This document shows positions 19,090 through 27,388 of a stretch of DNA of 64,000 nt, one piece after another. Origin of the DNA: Burkholderia sp. FERM BP-3421 (GTDB taxonomy: Bacteria > Pseudomonadota > Gammaproteobacteria > Burkholderiales > Burkholderiaceae); the NCBI RefSeq assembly GCF_028657905.1, contig NZ_CP117782.1, positions 2,728,001-2,792,000 on the forward strand, read 5' to 3'. The stretch's first letter is position 1, and each line of letters starts with the position of its first letter. Below the pieces are notes generated by a model, which saw nothing but the letters and a program-made list of their open reading frames with translations, had not been told where the DNA came from and did not search any database. The position numbers and the translations under genes were made by a program.

Positions 19090-20874
19090 ATGCTGCCCGC
19101 ACACAAACACACTCTCGAAACCCTGCTCGCCGACAGCGTCAAGCAGGTGGTCCAGGACCTCAAGGGCGACGCCGACGCGGCGTTCGTCACCCCCGCGATC
19201 GCGCTCGAGCGCCCGAAGGCGGCCGCGCACGGCGATGTCGCCTGCAACGTCGCGATGCAGCTCGCGAAGCCGCTGGGGACGAATCCGCGCCAGCTGGCCG
19301 AGCGGATCGTCGCCGCGCTGACCGCGCAGCCGGGCGCGCAGGACCTCGTCGAGGCCGCCGAGATCGCCGGCCCCGGCTTCATCAACCTGCGGCTGACCGC
19401 CGTCTCCAAGCAGGCCGTGGTCGGCGCGGTGCTGGCCGAGGGCCGCACCTTCGGCCAGTCGACGCGCGACGCCGGCAAGCGCGTGCTGATCGAATTCGTG
19501 TCGGCCAACCCGACCGGCCCGCTGCACCTCGGTCACGCGCGCCAGGCGGCGCTCGGCGACGTGCTCGCGAGCGTGCTCGCGAGCCAGGGCTACGCGGTGC
19601 ACCGCGAGTTCTACTACAACGACGCGGGCGTGCAGATCAACAACCTCGCGCTGTCGACGCAGGCGCGCGGGCGCGGCCTGAAGCCCGGCGACGCGCTCTG
19701 GCCGGAAGCCGCGTACAACGGCGAATACATCGCCGACATCGCGCGCGACTACCTGGCGGGCGAGACGGTCGCCGCGTCGGACGGCGTGCCGGTCAAGGGC
19801 GCCGCCGACCTCGACGACCTCGACGCGATCCGCCGCTTCGCGGTCGCCTACCTGCGCCGCGAGCAGGACATGGACCTGAAGGCGTTCGGCGTGGTGTTCG
19901 ACGAGTACTACCTGGAATCGTCGCTGTACAAGGAAGGCCGGGTCGAGCAGACGGTCGACGCGCTGGTCAAGGCCGGCATGACCTACGAGCAGGAAGGCGC
20001 GCTGTGGCTGCGCACGACCGACGAGGGCGACGACAAGGACCGCGTGATGCGCAAGACCGACGGCACCTACACGTATTTCGTGCCGGACGTCGCCTACCAC
20101 GTGACCAAGTGGCAGCGCGGCTACACCAAGGTGATCAACGTCCAGGGCACCGACCACCACGGCACGATCGCGCGCGTGCGCGCGGGCCTGCAGGGCCTGC
20201 ACGTCGGCATCCCGAAGGGCTATCCCGACTACGTGCTGCACAAGATGGTCACGGTGATGCGCGACGGTCAGGAAGTGAAGATCTCGAAGCGCGCGGGCAG
20301 CTACGTGACCGTGCGCGATCTGATCGAATGGTCGGGCGGCGCGCAGCCGGGCGCCGAGGTCGCGCCGGACCAGCTCGACGCGGCCACCCTCACGCGCGGC
20401 CGCGACGCGGTGCGTTTCTTCCTGATCTCGCGTAAGGCCGACACGGAATTCGTGTTCGATATCGACCTCGCGCTGAAACAGAACGACGAAAACCCGGTCT
20501 ACTACGTGCAGTACGCGCACGCGCGGATCTGCTCGGTGCTCAACGAACTGAAGGCGCGCTACGGCGTCGACGCCGCGCAGCTCGCGACGGCCGACCTCGC
20601 GCCGCTGTCGAGCAAGTCCGCGATGTCGCTGCTGCAGAAGCTCGGCGAGTACCCGGACCTGCTCACGCATGCGGCGGGCGAGTTGGCGCCCCACGCGGTC
20701 GCGTTCTATCTGCGCGACCTCGCGGGTGAGTTTCACTCGTTCTACAATGCGGAGCGCGTGCTTGTCGACGACGCGGCGCCCCGCAATGCGCGCGCCGCGC
20801 TCCTCGCCGCCGCGCGGCAGGTGTTCGAGAACGGCCTCGCGGTGCTCGGCGTGTCCGCGCCCGAGAAGATGTAA
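19090..20874 (+). CDS. argS: Arginyl-tRNA synthetase
   Basis: Charges tRNA-Arg with arginine; class I synthetase. 594 residues. The N-terminal arginyl-specific domain is followed by the HIGH-type motif in NPTGPLHLGHARQAALGDVL. VQGTDHHGTIARV lies in the active site and the KMSKS equivalent reads VKISKRAGS. The C-terminal DALR anticodon-binding domain includes NPVYYVQYAHARI and ends with the FENGLAVLGVSAPEKM block, giving a full-length enzyme. It is followed by the SPOR-domain and dsbA genes on the same strand. Confidence 0.96.
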   Translation: MLPAHKHTLETLLADSVKQVVQDLKGDADAAFVTPAIALERPKAAAHGDVACNVAMQLAKPLGTNPRQLAERIVAALTAQPGAQDLVEAAEIAGPGFINLRLTAVSKQAVVGAVLAEGRTFGQSTRDAGKRVLIEFVSANPTGPLHLGHARQAALGDVLASVLASQGYAVHREFYYNDAGVQINNLALSTQARGRGLKPGDALWPEAAYNGEYIADIARDYLAGETVAASDGVPVKGAADLDDLDAIRRFAVAYLRREQDMDLKAFGVVFDEYYLESSLYKEGRVEQTVDALVKAGMTYEQEGALWLRTTDEGDDKDRVMRKTDGTYTYFVPDVAYHVTKWQRGYTKVINVQGTDHHGTIARVRAGLQGLHVGIPKGYPDYVLHKMVTVMRDGQEVKISKRAGSYVTVRDLIEWSGGAQPGAEVAPDQLDAATLTRGRDAVRFFLISRKADTEFVFDIDLALKQNDENPVYYVQYAHARICSVLNELKARYGVDAAQLATADLAPLSSKSAMSLLQKLGEYPDLLTHAAGELAPHAVAFYLRDLAGEFHSFYNAERVLVDDAAPRNARAALLAAARQVFENGLAVLGVSAPEKM

Positions 20875-20896
20875 CGCGCGAGGACAGACCGTCACG

Positions 20897-20922
20897 GGTC
20901 GCGGCGCCGTCCGGCCGCGACC
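20897..20922 (+). terminator. Hairpin after argS
   Basis: Arms GGTCGCGGC (20897-20905) and GCCGCGACC (20914-20922) form a perfect 9-base stem. The T-rich stretch comes about 10 bases later (TTCTTTTT), so it is an imperfect terminator or attenuator before the SPOR gene. Confidence 0.4.
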
Positions 20923-20955
20923 GTTTCACGATTCTTTTTGCAGGTGACTCAAGCA

Positions 20956-21774
20956 ATGGCAAAACCACGCCGCACTACCAAGCAGTCGAAACAAGCCGGA
21001 GGAACATTTCTGGGTATCGTGCTGGGGCTGATCGTCGGCCTCGCGATCGCGGTAGTGGTGGCGCTCTATATCACGCGCGCGCCGTCGCCGTTCGTGTCGA
21101 AGGTGCCGCCGCCCACCGATGCCGGCGCAAGCCAGCCGCAGCAATTCGATCCGAACCGCGCGCTGCAGGGCAAGACGCCCGGCCAGCCGGTCCCGCAGGC
21201 CGCCCAGCCCACGCCGCCGAACACCGCGCCGGGCCAGGCCGCGAATCCGACCCAGCCGGGCCTGCTGCCCGAACCGCAGATCGTCGAGGTGCCGGGCGCC
21301 GCGACCAACGGCGACGCGAACCCGGGCGCGGACAACGGCGTCGCCGTCGCGCCGAAGCCCGCCGACATCACGCCGCCCGTGAAGAAGCCGTCGACCGCGA
21401 CGGCCGCCGCGCCCTCGTCGTCGCCGTCGACCGCCAGGAACGCGCAGGCGCAGACGCCGCCGAAGGCGACCTCGTCGGCCGCCGCGACCGCCGCCAAGCC
21501 GACCTCCTCCGCGACGGCCGCGACCGCCGACGCGAACACCGGCTATTTCCTGCAGGTGGGCGCGTACAAGACCGAGGGCGACGCCGAGCAGCAGCGCGCG
21601 CGCCTCGGATTCCAGGGTTTCGAGTCGAAGGTGTCGAAGCGCGACGTCAGCGGCGTCACCTACTATCGCGTGCGGGTCGGCCCGTTCACGAAGTTCGACG
21701 ACATGAACTCGGCGCGCCAGCGGCTGTCCGACGCTGGTGTCGATACCGCGGTGATCCGCTTCACGAAGCAGTGA
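20956..21774 (+). CDS. SPOR-domain cell-division protein (FtsN-like)
   Basis: 272 residues. A short basic cytoplasmic tail (MAKPRRTTKQSKQAGG) and one membrane segment (about residues 17-40) lead into a long Pro/Ala/Thr-rich linker. The C-terminal SPOR domain starts at about residue 195 (GYFLQVGAYKTEGDAEQQRA) and ends in VDTAVIRF. SPOR domains bind denuded septal peptidoglycan. The architecture is that of FtsN, and argS-SPOR-dsbA is a common beta-proteobacterial order (family knowledge). The ATG at 20956 is preferred because it directly precedes the basic tail. Confidence 0.85.
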   Translation: MAKPRRTTKQSKQAGGTFLGIVLGLIVGLAIAVVVALYITRAPSPFVSKVPPPTDAGASQPQQFDPNRALQGKTPGQPVPQAAQPTPPNTAPGQAANPTQPGLLPEPQIVEVPGAATNGDANPGADNGVAVAPKPADITPPVKKPSTATAAAPSSSPSTARNAQAQTPPKATSSAAATAAKPTSSATAATADANTGYFLQVGAYKTEGDAEQQRARLGFQGFESKVSKRDVSGVTYYRVRVGPFTKFDDMNSARQRLSDAGVDTAVIRFTKQ

Positions 21775-21831
21775 CGGGCGGCATCGCCGCGCGCCCGTCA
21801 GGCCAACCACGCAACCGATCCAACTTCCAAC

Positions 21832-22470
21832 ATGAAAAAACTGCTTAGCACGCTGTTCCTGTCCCTGAGCCTCGTCGCGGGCTTCGCGCACGCATCGCCG
21901 GCCGCGCCGGTGGCCGGCAAGGACTTCGAGGTGATGAAGGCGCCCCAGCCGGTGTCCGCGCCGGCCGGCAAGGTCGAGGTGATCGAGTTCTTCTGGTACG
22001 GCTGCCCGCACTGCTATGAATTCGAGCCGACCGTCGAGGCCTGGGTGAAGAAGCAGGGCGACAAGATCGCGTTCAAGCGCGTGCCGGTCGCGTTCCGCGA
22101 CGACTTCGTGCCGCACTCGAAGCTGTTCTACGCGCTCGCCGCGCTCGGCGAGTCGGAGAAGGTCACGCCCGCCGTGTTCAACGCGATCCACAAGCAGAAG
22201 AACTACCTGCTGACGCCGGAAGCCCAGGCCGATTTCCTGGCCACGCAAGGGATCGATAAGAAGAAGTTCCTCGACGCGTACAACTCGTTCAGCGTGCAGG
22301 GCCAGGTCAAGCAATCGGCTGAGCTGCTGAAGAACTACAACATCGACGGCGTGCCGACCATCGTCGTGCAGGGCAAGTACAAGACGGGCCCCGCCTACAC
22401 GAACAGCCTCGACGGCACCGCGCAGGTGATGGACTTCCTCGTGAAGCAGGTTCAGGACAAGAAGCTCTGA
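21832..22470 (+). CDS. dsbA: Thiol:disulfide interchange protein DsbA
   Basis: 212-residue periplasmic oxidase that introduces disulfide bonds into secreted proteins. A signal peptide (MKKLLSTLFLSLSLVAGFAHA) is cut near residue 21. The thioredoxin-fold active site FFWYGCPHCYEFEP places the CPHC pair at residues 58-61. The helical insertion and the cis-Pro loop (DGVPTIVVQGKY) are present. Its position downstream of the SPOR gene suggests shared transcription. Disulfides in the periplasmic proteins of this window, such as the alkaline phosphatases, would depend on it (inference). Confidence 0.95.
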   Translation: MKKLLSTLFLSLSLVAGFAHASPAAPVAGKDFEVMKAPQPVSAPAGKVEVIEFFWYGCPHCYEFEPTVEAWVKKQGDKIAFKRVPVAFRDDFVPHSKLFYALAALGESEKVTPAVFNAIHKQKNYLLTPEAQADFLATQGIDKKKFLDAYNSFSVQGQVKQSAELLKNYNIDGVPTIVVQGKYKTGPAYTNSLDGTAQVMDFLVKQVQDKKL

Positions 22471-22485
22471 TCCACGCCTGACGCC

Positions 22486-22509
22486 GTTTCACGTTCAGTT
22501 TCACGTTCA
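22486..22509. repeat. Exact tandem 12-mer (two copies)
   Basis: GTTTCACGTTCA occurs twice in a row in the 56-base gap between dsbA and the SDR gene. No function is evident. Confidence 0.75.
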
Positions 22510-22526
22510 ACCTGGGTTCACGCTTC

Positions 22527-23300
22527 ATGGCTGCACCGCTGAAGGTCTTCATCACCGGCGCCTCCAGCGGAATCGGGCTCGCGCTCGCCGCGCACTACGC
22601 GGCGCAGGGCGCGACGCTCGGCCTCGTGGCGCGGCGCGGCGACACGCTCGCCGCGTTCGCGCAACGCTTTCCCGCCGCCTCGATCCATCTGTATCCCGCC
22701 GACGTGCGCGACGCCGACGCGCTCGCGCAGGCGGCCGCCCGCTTCATGGCGGCGCATGGCTGCCCGGACATCGTGATCGCCAACGCCGGCATCAGCCAGG
22801 GCGCGGTCACGGGGCAGGGCGATCTCGCCACGTTTCGCGCGGTGATGGACATCAACTACTACGGCATGGTCGCGACCTTCGAGCCGTTCGTCGGCCCGAT
22901 GACGGCCGCGCGACGAGGCACGCTCGTCGGTATCGGCAGCGTCGCCGGCGTGCGCGGCCTGCCCGGCTCCGGCGCGTACAGCGCGTCGAAATCCGCCGCG
23001 ATCAAGTATCTCGAAGCGTTGCGCGTCGAGCTGCGCCCCGCGCGGGTGGCCGTGGTGACGATCTCGCCCGGCTACATCCGCACGCCGATGACCACCCACA
23101 ATCCGTATCCGATGCCGTTCCTGCTCGATGCCGAACGCTTCGCCGAGCGCGCGGCGCGCGCCATCGCCGGGCGCGCGCGATTTCGCGTGATTCCGTGGCA
23201 GATGGGCGTCGTCGGCATGGTGCTGCACGTGATGCCGCGCTGGCTGTACGACCGGCTGTTCGAGAAGGCGCCGCGCAAGCCCCGCGCCCGCGCCGACTAG
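22527..23300 (+). CDS. Short-chain dehydrogenase/reductase
   Basis: 257 residues. The NAD(P)-binding TGASSGIG motif is at about residues 9-16, NAG (IANAGISQG) at about 87-93, and the active-site YSASK with its upstream serine (GIGSVAG) in the normal positions. It resembles classical SDRs that act on alcohols, sugars or 3-oxoacyl groups; the substrate cannot be told from sequence. A C-terminal hydrophobic/basic tail (MGVVGMVLHVMPRWLYDRLF) suggests membrane association. It follows dsbA by 56 bases and converges with another SDR gene. Confidence 0.87.
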   Translation: MAAPLKVFITGASSGIGLALAAHYAAQGATLGLVARRGDTLAAFAQRFPAASIHLYPADVRDADALAQAAARFMAAHGCPDIVIANAGISQGAVTGQGDLATFRAVMDINYYGMVATFEPFVGPMTAARRGTLVGIGSVAGVRGLPGSGAYSASKSAAIKYLEALRVELRPARVAVVTISPGYIRTPMTTHNPYPMPFLLDAERFAERAARAIAGRARFRVIPWQMGVVGMVLHVMPRWLYDRLFEKAPRKPRARAD

Positions 23301-23322
23301 GCCGCGGGCCTTCCCTCCCCGC

Positions 23323-24039
23323 TCAACCGTTGCGCGGCCCCGTCACGTAGATGGCCGGCTCGGCCGCCAGCGCGACCTTGACGCGTCGCGTCACGTCGTC
23401 CGCCAGCACCTCCTCCCGCCCCGCCTCGATCGCTTCGAGGGTCTGCCGCGCGACCTCGTCCGGGCTCAGCTTCGAAACGCCGCTCAGGTGGCCGCTCATG
23501 TCGGTGTCGATGTAGGCCGCATGCACCGCGACGACCAGCGTGTTCTGCGCACGCAGTTCCTGGCGGATCGCATTGGTCGCCGCCCACGCGGCCGCCTTCG
23601 AGATGCCGTAGGCGCCCGCGTTCGGCAGGCTCAGCCACGCGAGCACCGACAGCACGTTGACGAGCGCGCCGCCGCCGTTGTCGCGCAGCACCGGCGCGAA
23701 CGCCTGCGCCACCGCGAGCGTGCCGAAGAAATTGGTGTCGAGCTGTTCGCGCAACGCCGCCGCGCCGGCCGCCGACAGCAGTTGCGGCGCGGGACGCAGG
23801 ATGCCCGCGTTGTTGATCACGAGGTTCACGTCGCCCAGCGAGCGCGCGACCTCGGCCACCTCGTCCGGCCGGGTGATGTCGAGCCGCACGGCTTCCACGC
23901 CCGGCACCGTGATGCGCGCCGGATCGCGCGCCGCCGCGTAGATCTTCTTCACCCCGGCCGCCTGTAACTGCTTCACGTAGGCCAGGCCGACGCCCCGGTT
24001 CGCGCCCGTCACGAGCGCCACCGCTTGCTTCAGTTCCAT
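23323..24039 (-). CDS. Short-chain dehydrogenase/reductase
   Basis: 238 residues. The cofactor motif TGANRGVG is at about residues 11-18, NNAG at about 90-93, the catalytic Ser in VLSVLAW and the YGISK motif downstream, so the Asn-Ser-Tyr-Lys set is complete. It differs clearly from the neighbouring convergent SDR, so the two are not a recent duplication. Substrate unknown. Its upstream side faces the 24-25.5 kb non-genic stretch holding the heptamer array, so its promoter should be between 24040 and 24300. Confidence 0.87.
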   Translation of the reverse strand: MELKQAVALVTGANRGVGLAYVKQLQAAGVKKIYAAARDPARITVPGVEAVRLDITRPDEVAEVARSLGDVNLVINNAGILRPAPQLLSAAGAAALREQLDTNFFGTLAVAQAFAPVLRDNGGGALVNVLSVLAWLSLPNAGAYGISKAAAWAATNAIRQELRAQNTLVVAVHAAYIDTDMSGHLSGVSKLSPDEVARQTLEAIEAGREEVLADDVTRRVKVALAAEPAIYVTGPRNG

Positions 24040-24312
24040 CGTTCGCTCCTTTCATCACGTCACTGGAACGCCCGCCGCGACGCGCCGCCCTATATGGCCG
24101 CGCGCCGCGGCGCGGCGCGACACTTCATCCCGATGCGGGGTCGGGCGGATCGTCACCCGCGACGGCCCGCGGAATCCGGTTCGGGTCGTCGCGGGCGACG
24201 AGGTCGCCCGGCGCGGCCCGGTCATCGCGTTCATCGCGTTCGCCCGGCTTTCCCGGCTTTCCCGGCGCATCGCGAGGGCCTTGCCGGGCACACCACGCGA
24301 CACGGCGGCGTC

Positions 24313-24774
24313 GTTCGTCGTTCGTCGTTCGTCGTTCGTCGTTCGTCGTTCGTCGTTCGTCGTTCGTCGTTCGTCGTTCGTCGTTCGTCGTTCGTCGTTC
24401 GTCGTTCGGCGTTCGGCGTTCGGCGTTCGGCGTTCGGCGTTCGGCGTTCGGCGTTCGGCGTTCGGCGTTCGGCGTTCGGCGTTCAGCGTTCAGCGTTCAG
24501 CGTTCGGCGTTCGGCGTTCGGCGTTCAGCGTTCAGCGTTCGGCGTTCGGCGTTCGGCGTTCAGCGTTCAGCGTTCAGCGTTCAGCGTTCAGCGTTCAGCG
24601 TTCAGCGTTCGGCGTTCGGCGTTCAGCATTCAACGTTCGGCGTTCAGCGTTCAGCGTTCGGCGTTCGGCGTTCGGCGTTCAGCATTCAACGTTCGGCGTT
24701 CGGCGTTCGGCGTTCGGCGTTCGGCGTTCAGCATTCAACGTTCGGCGTTCAGCGTTCGGCCTCCGGCCTCCATC
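24313..24774. repeat. Heptanucleotide tandem array, 64 units in register
   Basis: From 24313 to 24760 the sequence is an unbroken period-7 array of 64 units. It begins with 13 copies of GTTCGTC, then 11 copies of GTTCGGC, then mixed blocks of GTTCGGC, GTTCAGC and an occasional ATTCAAC. The triplet GTTCAGC-ATTCAAC-GTTCGGC recurs three times, so there is higher-order duplication. Two decayed units (CTCCGGC, CTCCATC) end it at 24774. All plus-strand frames stay open because 7 is not a multiple of 3 and no unit makes a stop, so long apparent reading frames here are by-products. Homogeneous left end and mixed right end suggest recent slippage growth on the left. Confidence 0.93.
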
Positions 24775-24811
24775 ATTGACCGCTCACTGATCGCCGTTCA
24801 CCGGCCGCGAC

Positions 24812-25195
24812 TCACCGCGCCCCCGCCACGTCGTGCGTCTCGTCGCACGCGGCCATCCCGCGCGAAGCCGGCTCGCCGCGCCCCATCCTCGCTGTCGGGG
24901 CGCCGAAACCGGCCGGCGCCTCGTCGGCGGCGGGCATCAACGCCAGCGAGACACTCGTCGCCTGGCGGCCGTCGCCGCCGCGCGCGGACACCCGCGCGGC
25001 GCGCGCGATCCCCCCCGCCGCCGCGCCCGTGAACGCGCCCGCGGCACGGCGTCCCCGGGCCAGCACCGCCGCACGCGATACACGATAGGCCCCACGCGCC
25101 GCGCGCTCGCCGCCGGCTTCCGGCCCACGCGGCGGCGACACCCGCCGTCCCTTCTGCTTGCCGCCACCCGCGACCGACATCCGCGCCTCGCCCAT
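24812..25195 (-). CDS. Hypothetical small protein (doubtful)
   Basis: 127 residues, starting MGEARMSVAGGGKQKGRR, with a basic N-terminus and an Ala/Arg/Gly-rich body. No domain is recognised and there is no signal peptide or membrane segment. In its favour: an ATG immediately downstream of a near-perfect palindrome in an AT-rich patch, and mostly G/C third codon positions. Against it: low complexity and no clear ribosome-binding site. It may be a spurious frame. It lies between the heptamer array and the peptide-binding-protein gene. Confidence 0.3.
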   Translation of the reverse strand: MGEARMSVAGGGKQKGRRVSPPRGPEAGGERAARGAYRVSRAAVLARGRRAAGAFTGAAAGGIARAARVSARGGDGRQATSVSLALMPAADEAPAGFGAPTARMGRGEPASRGMAACDETHDVAGAR

Positions 25196-25198
25196 GAA

Positions 25199-25217
25199 AT
25201 ATGATGGCCGTCATATT
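25199..25217. promoter_or_regulatory. Operator-like palindrome
   Basis: Arms AATATGA (25199-25205) and TCATATT (25211-25217) with a 5-base spacer form a perfect 7+7 inverted repeat. It is in the only AT-rich patch of the region, immediately upstream of the small minus-strand frame. The geometry suits a dimeric repressor; the regulator is unknown. Confidence 0.5.
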
Positions 25218-25524
25218 AACTGGATTTTCACCGCCCGATGTGACGCCGATGAAAGTGGCGAACGATGATGCGCGGCCGGTCGCGAGCGCGCGGCTCGGCG
25301 TCCGCGGCAACGTCCGCGCGTCGCGCCGCCGACCGAGCCGCATTAACGACGCCCCACCGCCCCCGTGAAACGTCATGTCGTCGATCCCGCCGCCATGACA
25401 GGCGGCGCGCGCGCCCGCGTTGGCGGTCCGACCCGCATTGACGGTATGCTATCCGGCTGGCGGGCCCGCCGGCGCGCCACCGGCTCGTTTGCCGCCCCAA
25501 GAATCAAGCCACGTGGGAGATCCT
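25218..25524. other. Intergenic region upstream of the peptide-binding-protein gene
   Basis: 307 bases. A TTGACG at 25437-25442 and a TATGCT at 25445-25450 are too close together to form a standard promoter. No gene is supported here. Confidence 0.35.
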
Positions 25525-27114
25525 ATGCGTTTCACGTCGTTTACCGCCGCGGCGCTGCTCGCCGCCGCTCCGGCGCTCGTCGCGGCCAAGCCGCTGACCA
25601 TCTGCACCGAGTCGAGCCCCGACGGCTTCGATGTCGTCCAGTACAACTCGCTCGTCACCACCAACGCGTCGGCCGACGTCATCTTCAACACCCTCGTGTC
25701 CTACGACGAAGCCGCGAAGAAGGTCACGCCCGCGCTCGCGGACAAATGGGACGTCAGCGCGGACGGCCTCACGTACACCTTCCACCTGCGCCCGGACGTC
25801 GCGTTCCAGACCACCGATTACTTCAAGCCGACCCGCGCGCTCAACGCCGACGACGTGGTGTTCACCTTCGGCCGGATGCTCGACGACGCCAATCCGTGGC
25901 ACAAGGTCGCCGGGGCGAGCGGCTTCCCGCACGCTCAGTCGATGGGCCTCACGAAGCTCGTGAAGGCCGTCACCAAGGTCGACGACAGCACCGTGAAGTT
26001 CGAGCTGAACGAGCCGAACGCGACCTTCGTGCCGATCCTCACGATGGGCTTCGCATCGATCTACTCGGCCGAGTATGCGGACCAGCTGCTCAAGGCCGGC
26101 AAGCAGACCGACCTCAACGCGAAGCCGATCGGCACCGGCCCGTTCGTGCTGAAGGCCTACACGAAGGACGCGGTGATCCGCTACGACGTCAATCCGTCAT
26201 ACTGGGGCGCGAAGCCGAAGGTCGATCGCCTGATCTACGCGATCACGCCCGATCCGGCCGTGCGCGCGCAGAAGGTGAAGGCGGGCGAATGCCAGATCGC
26301 GCTGTCGCCGAAGCCACAGGACGTGGCCGCCGCGAAGGGCGACAAGGCGCTCAGGGTGGTCGAGACGCCCGCGTTCATGACCGCGTTCGTCGCGCTCAAC
26401 ACGCAAAAGAAGCCGCTCGACAATCCGAAGGTGCGCGAGGCGCTCAACCTCGCGTTCGACCGCACGACCTACCTGAAGGTGGTGTTCGACAACACCGCGA
26501 CGCCCGCGAACAATCCGTATCCGCCGAACACCTGGAGCTACGCGAAATCGATCGCGCCGTATCCGCATGATCCGGCCAGGGCGAAGCTGCTGCTCGCCGC
26601 CGCGGGCTTCCCGAACGGCTTCGCGACGACGATCTGGGTGCGGCCGACGGGCAGCGTGCTGAACCCGAATCCGAAGGCGGGCGCCGAGCTGCTGCAGGCC
26701 GATCTCGCGAAGATCGGCGTGAAGGCCGAGGTCAAGGTGATCGAGTGGGGCGAGCTGATCAAGCAGGCGAAGCTCGGCCAGCACGATCTGCTGTTCATGG
26801 GCTGGGCCGGCGACAACGGCGACCCGGACAACTTCCTGACCCCGCAGTTCAGCTGCAACTCGGTGAAGTCCGGCATCAACTTCGCGCGCTACTGCGATCC
26901 GCAACTCGACAAGCTGATCGCGGACGGCAAGGAAACCGCCGACCTCGCGAAGCGGACCAAGGCCTACGAGGCCGCGCAGAAGTTGATCCACGACCAGGCG
27001 CTGTGGATTCCGCTCGGCTATCCGACCGCGTCGGCGCTGACCCGCGCGGGCGTGAGCGGCTATCGCGTCAGCCCGTTCGGTCGACAGAACTTCACGAGGG
27101 TGTCGGTGCAGTAA
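25525..27114 (+). CDS. ABC transporter substrate-binding protein, dipeptide/oligopeptide (SBP_bac_5) family
   Basis: 529-residue periplasmic binding protein. A signal peptide (MRFTSFTAAALLAAAPALVA) is cut near residue 20. KPLTICTESSPDGFDVVQYN at the mature start resembles DppA, the dipeptide/heme-binding protein. The family pattern DVVFTFGRMLD and the KVDRLIYAITPDPAVRAQKV segment are present. The C-terminal ALTRAGVSGYRVSPFGRQNF also matches DppA. No permease or ATPase genes are adjacent, so it must work with a transporter encoded elsewhere. GGGAGA stands nine bases before the ATG. Confidence 0.9.
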   Translation: MRFTSFTAAALLAAAPALVAAKPLTICTESSPDGFDVVQYNSLVTTNASADVIFNTLVSYDEAAKKVTPALADKWDVSADGLTYTFHLRPDVAFQTTDYFKPTRALNADDVVFTFGRMLDDANPWHKVAGASGFPHAQSMGLTKLVKAVTKVDDSTVKFELNEPNATFVPILTMGFASIYSAEYADQLLKAGKQTDLNAKPIGTGPFVLKAYTKDAVIRYDVNPSYWGAKPKVDRLIYAITPDPAVRAQKVKAGECQIALSPKPQDVAAAKGDKALRVVETPAFMTAFVALNTQKKPLDNPKVREALNLAFDRTTYLKVVFDNTATPANNPYPPNTWSYAKSIAPYPHDPARAKLLLAAAGFPNGFATTIWVRPTGSVLNPNPKAGAELLQADLAKIGVKAEVKVIEWGELIKQAKLGQHDLLFMGWAGDNGDPDNFLTPQFSCNSVKSGINFARYCDPQLDKLIADGKETADLAKRTKAYEAAQKLIHDQALWIPLGYPTASALTRAGVSGYRVSPFGRQNFTRVSVQ

Positions 27115-27238
27115 CGCAGCCCGCGGCCGCCCGCGCGACGCGGGCGGCTTCCCCATCACCGGCCCGACGCGCGGCGTCGCGCAAGCGCGACCTCCAGCCC
27201 GCCGACAAGGCCGGCGTGCGGCGGACGTCGCCCGGCGC

Positions 27239-27268
27239 TTGTCCCGCGCGTGCGCCCCGCGCTATACT
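27239..27268 (+). promoter_or_regulatory. Candidate sigma-70 promoter of the ABC-F gene
   Basis: TTGTCC (27239-27244) and TATACT (27263-27268) are 18 bases apart, about 120 bases before the ABC-F start. One of the better promoter matches in the window. Confidence 0.5.
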
Positions 27269-27388
27269 CCGCCCGTTTTCCTCCTCACCGGATCTCAGCC
27301 AAAGTGAACAACTAAGCCCTTCCCGAATGTCGCCGCCGCCGCGTCACGCACGCCGCGCGCAGGGTTTCATGCATTTCCGGAGGCGCTT

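Noticed and set aside
24313..24774. CRISPR array
   Set aside because: Units are 7 bases with no spacers; it is a simple tandem repeat and there are no cas genes nearby.
24025..25032. 335-residue open frame across the heptamer array
   Set aside because: The frame begins with TTG inside the SDR gene on the other strand and is open only because the repeat makes no stop codon; there is no ribosome-binding site or recognisable domain.
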